Below are positions 18,933 through 26,741 of a stretch of 64,000 nucleotides of DNA, piece by piece. This DNA is from Sulfitobacter geojensis (GTDB lineage: Bacteria; Pseudomonadota; Alphaproteobacteria; Rhodobacterales; Rhodobacteraceae). The stretch spans positions 3,720,001-3,784,000 of the forward strand of contig NZ_JASE01000005.1 in assembly GCF_000622325.1 (NCBI RefSeq), in the 5' to 3' direction. Under the pieces are notes generated by a model, which had not been told where the DNA came from, searched no databases, and saw only the letters and a list, made by a program, of their open reading frames with translations. The position numbers and the translations under genes are program-made. Position 1 is the stretch's first letter. Each line of letters opens with the position of its first letter.

Positions 18933-19798
18933 GAGAATTTCTCAACCAATATTTGGTACTCTTCCCAATGTTCTCTGCGCACAAGCCTATCGTGAGGAAG
19001 ATTGTTGAAAATTTCAAAGCTCTCAGCGTATCGAACAAACTTTTTTCCGCGTCGATTCAAGCAATTGTAGAAAATTATAAGAAGTTCATCATCTGAAAAA
19101 AGTGCTCTGAACAAACGTCGATGCCGCTTAGAAGAATACTCAGATTCTTCAATCTCCCTCATAGCGTTGTAGGTGAACCTAAAGTACTGGCCTAAGTCTG
19201 ATCCATGATCCTGAAGTACTTTCTCATAATTTTCACTTGCATTATCAGGGTTCTCCGACTCCTGCGTTATCCAACGCATATCGTAGCCAACGACATCCCT
19301 ATAAAAATTCTCAAAGCAATCGCGCCCTTGAGAAATAATTGATCCGTCTTTTGACTTCCGTAAATCAAACGAATTCACAATTGAGTTCTGTGTATTTACC
19401 AATTCAAAAAAGAAATTTTCAAAATTCTGTTGGCTCATCGTCGAGTTCATCTTTTCAAACTCATCAGCTTGTCGAGATATCTCCTCTTTTTGATCTGCGA
19501 GCTGCAAGCTTTGAAGCCAAACGGTCACAATGATCCAAAGAAAAGCAAGGACGCCTGCAATTCCTGCAAAGGTGTCGCCGATCTCATTTGGCGGAGACAA
19601 CAAGAAGACGAAGAAGCGCCATTGCCAGCCATTACTTTCCGTATGCTGTGGCCCTATCGCTAACATAAGTATAACTAGCAAAAAAATCTTTGTGAGAGCT
19701 TCCCCAACTCGAAGTGGTTTGCCACTTCTTAATTCATCAGGAATATTTCTATATCTGTCTATAACTCGTCCCAACACTTCTTTAGATCTTTTACTCAC
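18929..19798 (-). CDS. Putative phage abortive-infection protein, AbiC-like (putAbiC type), inserted in the operon
   Basis: A 289-aa protein with two membrane segments (about residues 30-48 and 73-96) and a cytoplasmic domain. The domain carries the putAbiC pattern: NFENFFFELVNTQNSIVNSF, then YFRFTYNAMREIE, then FRALFSDDELLIIFYNCLNR and FEIFNNLPHDRL. Such proteins are predicted to stop growth of phage-infected cells. Sampled lines of this gene have about 35-43% GC, against about 58% in a sampled neighbour line, so it looks acquired. Yet its GTG start overlaps the AAA+ stop (GTGA) and its TGA overlaps the next ATG (ATGA), so it is seamlessly translated with the host operon. Confidence 0.78.
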   Translation of the reverse strand: MSKRSKEVLGRVIDRYRNIPDELRSGKPLRVGEALTKIFLLVILMLAIGPQHTESNGWQWRFFVFLLSPPNEIGDTFAGIAGVLAFLWIIVTVWLQSLQLADQKEEISRQADEFEKMNSTMSQQNFENFFFELVNTQNSIVNSFDLRKSKDGSIISQGRDCFENFYRDVVGYDMRWITQESENPDNASENYEKVLQDHGSDLGQYFRFTYNAMREIEESEYSSKRHRRLFRALFSDDELLIIFYNCLNRRGKKFVRYAESFEIFNNLPHDRLVRREHWEEYQILVEKFS

Positions 19799-21732
19799 CC
19801 CTCACCCCCCGACAAATAACGCTTCTTCGCCTCTTCCATCCGCCCCATATCCCTCACGGCATTCTCGATCGCCACCTCATCCGACTTATCCGCATAACGG
19901 AACTCTGAATCCGCGTAGCGATTGATCTCCTGCACCACCATCTCCACCGTGATCGGCTGGCGCATCCCCTCAATCATCGCTTTCTTCTCGTCATAGCCTT
20001 TGAACAGGAACAAATCCGGCTGCTCCATCCACTCATCGGGCAATTCAAAGTCCATCGCCCGCACCTTCACCGCATCCGTGATGTTCTTGATCGCCCGCCC
20101 CGTGAAACGCGGATCGGCCTCCTGTATCCCCTTCAGATAGGTGCCCAGCTTGTTGATCGTATCCAACTCGCCAATCTCCGAGCGCACAGCTTCATAGACC
20201 GTCAGCAACCCCGCCTCATGCGGTTTTGAGTGCCCCTCGAACGACGCGGCAACGGCTTTCTTGATCGCCTGCGCCTCGAACACCTGATGCTCCCCCAGCG
20301 GAATATCGTGGTTCTTGCCCATCAGCAGATAGAGGATATCGACGTAATCCTCCCGCGTCTGCGGACCGTCGACAAGGAACCGCGCCCCTGCGCGTTGGCG
20401 CAAAGCATCGTCCACGTTCTCGGGGTAGTTCGAGAACATCCCGAAGGTGCAATTTCCCCGCACAACCGTATTGGCCCCCGCGAAACTCTCCATCAACACG
20501 GCGGTAATCTCCAACTGCCCCGCACTCGACTGCCTGTCCCCGCGCTTGCCCGCCAGCTGGTCAATATCGTCAATCGTGCCAAAGCCAATCACTGACGGGT
20601 CAATGATAGTGTTGATAAACGCCTTCGCGTTCTGGCCCGATTTGCCCTGATAGCTGTCGATATTATCCGTGCTCAGGTTCTGATAGCGAAACGGATAATC
20701 CGCGTTGGCACAATACTCCGAGATTAACCCCGCCATCATCTGGATCAGAGTCGTTTTCCCCGTCCCCGGCGCGCCATCGCCCATGAAGGTAAAGATAAAT
20801 CCGCCCAACTCCGCAAAGGGGTTCAACCGCCGGTCGAAGTCATAGGCCATCAGCATCTTGGCAAGTTTCATCGCCTGATACTTGGCGATGTGATTGCCTA
20901 CCACCTCGTTCGGTTTCTTGAACGTCATGGTCAGCTTGGTCGACGCCGCCTTATGCGCAGGCGTGAAGCCGGACACGGTGAAATCATCCGCCTCAACACG
21001 CCAGCTTGCCGATGAAAACGTCTCCAGCCTCGGGGCCGATTGCGCCCGCAGCGCGACCTTTTCCATCAAAACCTCGGCAAAGGCTGACACCGTCGCCACC
21101 AGACGGGCATCATCCGTCCCATGCGCCGCGATGTCCTGATCCAGCTCCCACAATGCTCCGTGCAGCGCGTTCTGACCATTATCGGTCAGCACTTCCTCTA
21201 CATCGCCCACCTCAACAGAGGCTTCCGGCAAATGCGAGGACAGCAGATAAGCGGCTGCATTGCCAAAGACGTAGAGCGTGACCAAGGCCTCCGCCGCCAA
21301 CAATTCACTAAACTCCGACTTGCGGGCGGCAGGCAAAGACCCCTCAAGGTTAGCCCGCTTCAGATCACCGAGGCCCGAATGCTCTGCCACATTCTCCGCC
21401 ACCGCCAAGGCAATCGCGATAGCGCGGCGCAATGCGTGCAGCACCGTCGCCTGCATCGGCGACATCAGCGCATCATCGCCGTCCGCGCCCTCAACCCGTG
21501 CAATCAGTGACACCGCACCCGATGCTACCCGCCGTTGCGTGACCAAACCCGGTGTCGTGCTGCGAAACCTGCGCCTTGTTCCAATTCCTGACGAGCGTTC
21601 CACCGGTTCCGCCCCGGCCGCCGTGCCAATGCGCGGCGCATGGTCGAACCCTTCCAACAAGGCCTGCGCCACGGCCACATGGCCCGCAATATCTTCCTCA
21701 CGCAACTCCATGGCATCTGATGTCTGGCTCAT
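19795..21732 (-). CDS. AAA+ ATPase of a conserved but uncharacterised gene set
   Basis: A 645-aa protein. Residues 1-270 form an unrecognised N-terminal region. The AAA+ module follows, with Walker A GAPGTGKT (320-327), Walker B FGTIDDID (384-391), a sensor-1 Asn in FGMFSNYPENVDD and an arginine-finger-like RQRAGARF. It should be an oligomeric ATPase that remodels a protein partner. The ATG at 21732 is preceded by GGAG five nt upstream; 18 nt above it lies one copy of a 29-bp repeat. Its neighbours (373-aa unknown, coiled-coil, 449-aa unknown, small membrane proteins) suggest one machine, possibly at the envelope. Confidence 0.85.
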   Translation of the reverse strand: MSQTSDAMELREEDIAGHVAVAQALLEGFDHAPRIGTAAGAEPVERSSGIGTRRRFRSTTPGLVTQRRVASGAVSLIARVEGADGDDALMSPMQATVLHALRRAIAIALAVAENVAEHSGLGDLKRANLEGSLPAARKSEFSELLAAEALVTLYVFGNAAAYLLSSHLPEASVEVGDVEEVLTDNGQNALHGALWELDQDIAAHGTDDARLVATVSAFAEVLMEKVALRAQSAPRLETFSSASWRVEADDFTVSGFTPAHKAASTKLTMTFKKPNEVVGNHIAKYQAMKLAKMLMAYDFDRRLNPFAELGGFIFTFMGDGAPGTGKTTLIQMMAGLISEYCANADYPFRYQNLSTDNIDSYQGKSGQNAKAFINTIIDPSVIGFGTIDDIDQLAGKRGDRQSSAGQLEITAVLMESFAGANTVVRGNCTFGMFSNYPENVDDALRQRAGARFLVDGPQTREDYVDILYLLMGKNHDIPLGEHQVFEAQAIKKAVAASFEGHSKPHEAGLLTVYEAVRSEIGELDTINKLGTYLKGIQEADPRFTGRAIKNITDAVKVRAMDFELPDEWMEQPDLFLFKGYDEKKAMIEGMRQPITVEMVVQEINRYADSEFRYADKSDEVAIENAVRDMGRMEEAKKRYLSGGEG

Positions 21733-21749
21733 CGTTGCTCCAATCCTAT

Positions 21750-21778
21750 TCTCTTTTTGGCCTTATATACTGTCCGCA
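21750..21778 (-). repeat. 29-bp exact repeat, copy 1, upstream of the AAA+ gene
   Basis: The 29 bases 21750-21778 are identical to 36817-36845; the shared core on the plus strand is GGCCTTATATACTGTCC. Read on the coding strand it gives a TATATAAGG stretch close before the ribosome-binding site. Both copies lie just upstream of a minus-strand gene in the same orientation. It may be a promoter/leader element or a small dispersed repeat. Confidence 0.75.
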
Positions 21779-21805
21779 CTCACGCCCAGCGCCCCTCGTG
21801 TGCGT

Positions 21806-22927
21806 TTAATACTGCAACACACGCCCTGACCCGCTGACCACAAATTTCCGCACCGCGCCAAAGCCTGACGGCTGTTTTTCATCCAGAACCTGAAATACCC
21901 GTTGCGGCAGAATGATGCTGCGTTCCTGCCGTGTGGCCCCCAAGTCCGATCCCTGCGCCGCAAAGGGATCCAGCGCGAAAACCTCACGCTCCACCGTCGA
22001 AAACCATCCCGATTTCTGCGCGATGACCCGGTCCGAAACCAGCTCTTCCTCGGTCCAGACCAAGGCCCAATCCTGCCCCGCAGGTGCTTTTGCTTCTGCC
22101 AGAACCTCGCGTAACGGCCCTGCCTGTTTGGTATAGCTATGCGAATACATCGGCCCCAAATGAAACCGGCGCAGCCGTTTGGGGTGCAGATCGTCAAAAT
22201 CCTCGTCAAACCCTTTGGCAATCGTCAAAAGTTTCAACCCGCCCAGCGCCTGTGCACTTAAATGCGCCTGTACTTCGGGCCAGCGCCGCTGGTCTTTGGG
22301 CAACCCGATTTTTCCCGTATCTTCCAGCTCCATCAAATAGATGACCGGCAGGTTCACCTGACTGTCGTAACTGGCCCAATGCAAACGGAACCGGCGGCGC
22401 CCTTCGGAAATATTTCCGATCCATTGCGCCTGCGCGTCATTTTGCACCCAGAATAGATCACCCTTCAAAAGCTCTTCGTAATACAACCGCTGCGACAGGG
22501 AAAACTGCAGCTTCGTCGGAATTTCGCGCGCACCCAGAATGGTCTGCACCATCTGGTCTTTCAGCGCCTCGACACCGGCCATGTTTTCAAGGTGCGCCCC
22601 CGCTTGTTGCGCGTCATTGGCCATGGTCATAAGTTCTTCGGCGACCGGAAAACCACTGTCACGATTGTCCATTGTCAGAGACCCGAAAAACCGTCCTGTT
22701 TCACGCCCCGCCAATAGATACTTCAACCCCAAGGCCTTGAAACTATGGGTCAGCTTGACCGCATAGCGCGTCAGGATTTCCACCTCATCCTCGTTCAACT
22801 GGCCCTCGGCCTGCATGACCCCTGCTACATGCAACATATGCTGCATGATGCCTTCGAATTTTCGGAAATACCGGCGCGAGGCATAGGTGTCGGACAGGCC
22901 AACGTGATCGCGACTCACCTCAGACAT
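21806..22927 (-). CDS. Conserved protein of unknown function in the AAA+ gene set
   Basis: The 373-aa product has no signal peptide or clear membrane segment. The N-terminal 120 residues are helical and acidic (HVAGVMQAEGQLNEDEVEIL), and the centre carries SQRLYYEELLKGDLFWVQND and IGNISEGRRRFRLHWASYDS. I recognise no enzyme motif. It lies between the coiled-coil gene and the AAA+ gene on the same strand, 73 nt from the latter's start, so it is part of the same functional set. I recall relatives listed only as DUFs; a function cannot be given. Confidence 0.72.
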   Translation of the reverse strand: MSEVSRDHVGLSDTYASRRYFRKFEGIMQHMLHVAGVMQAEGQLNEDEVEILTRYAVKLTHSFKALGLKYLLAGRETGRFFGSLTMDNRDSGFPVAEELMTMANDAQQAGAHLENMAGVEALKDQMVQTILGAREIPTKLQFSLSQRLYYEELLKGDLFWVQNDAQAQWIGNISEGRRRFRLHWASYDSQVNLPVIYLMELEDTGKIGLPKDQRRWPEVQAHLSAQALGGLKLLTIAKGFDEDFDDLHPKRLRRFHLGPMYSHSYTKQAGPLREVLAEAKAPAGQDWALVWTEEELVSDRVIAQKSGWFSTVEREVFALDPFAAQGSDLGATRQERSIILPQRVFQVLDEKQPSGFGAVRKFVVSGSGRVLQY

Positions 22928-22960
22928 GAACGCTCGGAACCGGTCCGCATAGGGTGCGAT

Positions 22961-22983
22961 GAAAATCCGGTCTTAAACCGGAT
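22961..22983 (-). terminator. Hairpin after the coiled-coil gene (terminator or attenuator)
   Basis: On the minus strand, ATCCGGT pairs with ACCGGAT across a 5-nt loop (22965-22983) and is followed by TTTTC. The stem is only 7 bp, so read-through to the next gene is likely. It would set the coiled-coil protein at a higher level than the genes behind it. Confidence 0.4.
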
Positions 22984-22995
22984 GTTGAAGAGCCG

Positions 22996-24072
22996 TTATC
23001 CACCATACTGATTGCTGTCATGCTTCTCGATGATCGACTGGAACCGCCGCGCAAAGCGCTCGTCCGCTTTCGCTTTCGCTTCCAACACTTCTCTGGCGAA
23101 CACCATGTGGTCCTCGTGCTTTTCCATCATCTCGGCCATGCGCGCATTCGTCGCCGCGCCGATCCCCGCCATGGCTGTTTGTGCTTCCTGATCCGTTTTC
23201 ACGCCGATCTCGTTGATCCGGTGCGCCACATCCTGCTGCTGCGCGGTTTTCAACGATTTGGTCAGCGCATCGTACAACACAACCCGTTGTTTGGTATCTG
23301 TCTGCAACTTGTTGATCAAAACCATCTGCGTTGCCGCCTGATTTTGCAGAGAGTCGATCCAGGTTTTGCCCTTCTCGATATAGCGCTCCAGCGTCTGGGA
23401 TTTGGCCAGCTTGACCTGCTCCTCTTGCACCAAGGCATTGTATTTGGTGTTCGCCTCGGCCAGCTCCGTCTCAAGCTTGGTGCGTTTGGCAGCGTCTGTT
23501 TCCGACGCAATCGCATTCTCCAGTTTGATGATGCTTGGGTCCATCGCTTGCAGGTCCGCGCGGATGGTTTCCAATTCGCCCACCGTAAATTCACGCTCGT
23601 CCAGCGTGCCGGTCAGGTTATCCTCGACCTTGATCTTTTGTTCTTCCAGCATCGCCAATTGCCCTTCAAGCAATTGAACAATCGTGTCGGACTTGGAAAT
23701 CAGATCCTGCAACTTGTCGTCGATCGAGGCCGAGCGCACACGTTCCTGCCGCATCGCATCCGATTTGGCGCTGGCGAAGATGCCGACAAAGCTCTCCCAA
23801 CCGGTCTTGTTGCGCATCTCGTCGAAATCGCGGCTGAATCCTGCGGTCACATCGTCCAGCCCCATAATCAACTCGGCGATATTGGCGTTCATCACATCGG
23901 TGTGGGCGTGCACATCTTCCAATGTCGCGTTTTCAATGTCGATCATCGCGTCATCGCCGGATTTCATCTTGGCACGCGCGATTTCAATGCGGCTTGTCAG
24001 CTCGGCAATTTTGCTTTGCGCCTGCGCCACCTGCGTCTGCGATTCTTTGACCTGTGCGTCCAAATTTGCCAT
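22996..24072 (-). CDS. Long coiled-coil protein of unknown function
   Basis: This 358-aa protein is almost entirely charged heptad-like helix. Clear stretches are QTQVAQAQSKIAELTSRIEI at residues 12-31, VQLLEGQLAMLEEQKIKVED in the middle and a block with KGKTWIDSLQNQAATQMVLI. A short tryptophan-containing segment (NKTGWESFVGIFASAKSDA) breaks the coil near residue 90. There is no signal peptide. It is vaguely like phage-shock (PspA) or TelA-type scaffold proteins, but the resemblance is too weak to assign. It is first in the gene set that includes the AAA+ ATPase, a pairing reminiscent of scaffold plus remodeller. Confidence 0.72.
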   Translation of the reverse strand: MANLDAQVKESQTQVAQAQSKIAELTSRIEIARAKMKSGDDAMIDIENATLEDVHAHTDVMNANIAELIMGLDDVTAGFSRDFDEMRNKTGWESFVGIFASAKSDAMRQERVRSASIDDKLQDLISKSDTIVQLLEGQLAMLEEQKIKVEDNLTGTLDEREFTVGELETIRADLQAMDPSIIKLENAIASETDAAKRTKLETELAEANTKYNALVQEEQVKLAKSQTLERYIEKGKTWIDSLQNQAATQMVLINKLQTDTKQRVVLYDALTKSLKTAQQQDVAHRINEIGVKTDQEAQTAMAGIGAATNARMAEMMEKHEDHMVFAREVLEAKAKADERFARRFQSIIEKHDSNQYGG

Positions 24073-24188
24073 GCGACACTCCGTTCCTTCAAAATGATAA
24101 ACTCAATATAGGCGATGTAACGACGATTTACATCACCTGCGGGCCTTGTTTCTTGGACTGTGACAAAAGCCGTTGGTGTTGGAAAGGG

Positions 24189-25397
24189 CTAACCGGTACG
24201 ATCGACATCCAGCTTGGCCCAGCCCGCCAATCCCGTAAGCGCAAGCAAAAAGAAAACGCCGCCGATTGCATAGATGCCTAGGGTCGCCTGTATGTCTGCG
24301 GATGCCATCACCGTCCCTTGCTGAACCTGCGACGACGCCAGCAACAAGCTGCCCGCGAACAACAATCGTCCGACAAAACTTTGCAACGAAAGATAGGTTG
24401 CCCGCCCCGTATCATCCAGCAGGGGCTGCATGCGCGCCACGATGAAAGGGCGCGCAAAGGAATTAGGCACCATACGCAGGAACAGCACCGCAATGGCCAA
24501 TGCAGAACTGGTCAGCGCCAAGACCCCGATCAACCCGATCTGGATCGCGAAAGCGAACAGCAAAATCGCGGCCAAGCCAATCCGCTGGCGCAGCCTCACT
24601 GCAATCAACGAGGCCAGAACCGACACCAGCATCATCACTGTACTGACCGCGCCACTGACGATGGGCGGTGACCACGCCACGCCTTCCAACGCTTGGGCGA
24701 TAAACGGCTGACCAAATACAAAGGGCACATGGCTAAAGCCGTACATGAGCACTGATAGCACAAACAGCCAGACCAGCACGGACCGTTGCATCGCCTGTCG
24801 AAAATGCTGCCATTGACCGGATGGTCCCGCGTTGGCGATGGCGCGTGTGCCATGCGGCGGCTCGACGAAGCGCCACGCGATACACAGTGCCACCGCTTGC
24901 GCTGCCGCGCCCGCGACAAACGCCCATTGGAAAGCGTAACTGGCCAGAAACCCGCCGGTGATTGCCGATAACGCAAGGCCCATCAAAGCCGCCTGCCAAC
25001 CACGGGTCTCTTGCGCCTCTACTTCGGCTTCGCGCCCCTGTGCCTTGAGAGACTCATACAGCAGCGCATTGTCTGTACCGGAACTGAAAGCAGCCGTTGC
25101 CCCAAGACAAACCTGCGCAATGGCAAAGATCGCAAACCCCGATCCAGCAGCAATGAGCCCGGCCCCGACTGCGCCGAAAAATGCCGCCGCAATCAAGGTG
25201 CGGCGCCGCCCCAGTCGGTCGGACATATACCCCGATGGCACCTCCATCACGGTGGTTGCCACATCATACACAGCATAAAGCAGAATCGCTTCGGCGGCTG
25301 ACAGCGCGTTCTGGAACAGAAGAAACCAGATGGCCTGCCAAAACGTCAAATTCTGGACAAACTTGAACCACGGATACAAGGCGACATTGCGCGTCAT
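24189..25397 (-). CDS. MFS transporter
   Basis: A 402-aa protein with about 12 hydrophobic helices. The major-facilitator signature between helices 2 and 3 is visible as GYMSDRLGRRRTLIAAAFFG, and a second-half equivalent is present around residues 265-275. The direction and substrate cannot be told from sequence; drug or metabolite efflux is usual for members this size. It stands alone, with a 116-nt gap to the coiled-coil gene and a divergent Hint-domain gene on the other side. Confidence 0.88.
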   Translation of the reverse strand: MTRNVALYPWFKFVQNLTFWQAIWFLLFQNALSAAEAILLYAVYDVATTVMEVPSGYMSDRLGRRRTLIAAAFFGAVGAGLIAAGSGFAIFAIAQVCLGATAAFSSGTDNALLYESLKAQGREAEVEAQETRGWQAALMGLALSAITGGFLASYAFQWAFVAGAAAQAVALCIAWRFVEPPHGTRAIANAGPSGQWQHFRQAMQRSVLVWLFVLSVLMYGFSHVPFVFGQPFIAQALEGVAWSPPIVSGAVSTVMMLVSVLASLIAVRLRQRIGLAAILLFAFAIQIGLIGVLALTSSALAIAVLFLRMVPNSFARPFIVARMQPLLDDTGRATYLSLQSFVGRLLFAGSLLLASSQVQQGTVMASADIQATLGIYAIGGVFFLLALTGLAGWAKLDVDRTG

Positions 25398-25562
25398 GCG
25401 AGCAAAACCATTGGTTTAGCCGCCAAAGCCCTGCGAACCCGCATTTTTAGTGAATGACACAATTGTTCACGATTTGCCTCAAATTTGACCCAGAACCACC
25501 GCATCGCAAGGCTATCCCTTCTCGTGACGACCTGTGTTTTGTTAAAAGTTGCCAATAATCCT

Positions 25563-26654
25563 ATGCCCACCACATTCAATGTCATCAGTCTCGGCGTCCA
25601 GTCACTCATTGACCCGACCGAAGGCAATACCACTGCTGAAAACGCCGGTGATCTTGTCGGGCTGACGTTCGGCGATGTGTCCAATCCTTTGTGGGAACAG
25701 ACGCAGTCCTTTGCGCCGGGGTCAACAGGGTTTGCCGGCGGCACAGGCACAGCCTACGATATGAACAACAACCTTGCCAATGAGACATTCAGTCTTGATG
25801 GCGGCCCCGAACAGACCTTTGATGGCACGTCGATCTACAACGCGACGATCACCTATACGGATGGCACCACGGCCACGATCACCGCTGTTCTTTTTCAAGA
25901 CACGGCAGGCAATACCTATCTCGCGCCCGAGTTCTCGGCGAATGGCGACCAGACCGCATTGGAAGCAGGCGCGATCCGGTCCCTGACCTTGGATTCGCTA
26001 TTCGGGAACGGCTATTCCGGCCTGACCGGTTCACGCCAGACCTCCAACTTTGCCGTTTGTTTTGTGCAGGGCACAATGATCAAAACGCCCAGCGGCGAAC
26101 GTGCGGTCGAAACATTAAACGCCGGTGATCTGGTTGAAACGCTGGATCACGGGGCACAAGCGATCCGGTGGATTGGCGGGCGCAGTGTGCGGGCAACCGG
26201 TGGCATGACGCCGGTGCGGTTCGCGGCTGGCAGTCTTGGGCTGGGATGCCCCAGCCGTCCGATGGTTCTGTCCCGACAACACCGTGTAATGCTGGACAAC
26301 AAGGTAGCGGAACGCATGACCGGCACCCGTCAGGTGCTTGTCCCCGCGCATAAACTGACGATTCTGCCCGGCGTGACGCCCGTCACCGATCAAGGTTTCG
26401 TGACCTATTGGCATTTCCTGTGCGACGCGCATGAAGTGGTGTTTGCCGATAATGTTCCGGCCGAAACACTGTATCTGGGTGCCGAAGCCCGCAAAAGCCT
26501 GACGCCCGCGGCCATCGCTGAAATCACAGCGCTTTTTCCAGGCCTGATGGCCGGCACAACGTCCAACACCCCTGCACGCACCCTCCTGCCCGGTCACCGC
26601 GCGGATCGTCTTGTCCAACGGTTGACACGCAACGGCAAACACGCGCTGGCTTGA
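25563..26654 (+). CDS. Hint-domain protein, probably secreted by a type I system
   Basis: The 363-aa product starts at ATG 25563 (MPTTFNVISLGVQSLIDPTE). The frame is open further upstream without a clear site, and the chosen N terminus resembles other Rhodobacteraceae Hint proteins. Residues 1-190 are Gly/Asp/Thr-rich, like secreted calcium-dependent proteins. The Hint (hedgehog/intein) domain begins at CFVQGTMIKTPSGERAVETL and includes LSRQHRVML and FCDAHEVVF-like blocks with His residues. Such domains can self-cleave after the Cys. No classical signal peptide is present, consistent with type I export. Biological role unknown. Confidence 0.8.
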   Translation: MPTTFNVISLGVQSLIDPTEGNTTAENAGDLVGLTFGDVSNPLWEQTQSFAPGSTGFAGGTGTAYDMNNNLANETFSLDGGPEQTFDGTSIYNATITYTDGTTATITAVLFQDTAGNTYLAPEFSANGDQTALEAGAIRSLTLDSLFGNGYSGLTGSRQTSNFAVCFVQGTMIKTPSGERAVETLNAGDLVETLDHGAQAIRWIGGRSVRATGGMTPVRFAAGSLGLGCPSRPMVLSRQHRVMLDNKVAERMTGTRQVLVPAHKLTILPGVTPVTDQGFVTYWHFLCDAHEVVFADNVPAETLYLGAEARKSLTPAAIAEITALFPGLMAGTTSNTPARTLLPGHRADRLVQRLTRNGKHALA

Positions 26655-26741
26655 TGCCTACGACAGGCGCGTAGACCAAGAAAAACTGGACAAATCGCAT
26701 TAGAATTGAAAGGAGTCCCGCAACCCTAGCGGAGAATCCCG

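Noticed and set aside
17910..18995. Plus-strand open frame of 361 codons
   Set aside because: Lies entirely opposite the 449-aa and AbiC-like genes, is rich in His/Arg and has no domain sense; a shadow frame of high-GC coding DNA.
22996..24072. Assigning the coiled-coil protein to PspA or TelA
   Set aside because: Low-complexity helix can mimic both; no family-specific block was recognised.
23020..24111. Plus-strand open frame of 363 codons
   Set aside because: Mirror of the coiled-coil gene; the minus-strand frame has coherent heptad structure and a ribosome-binding site.
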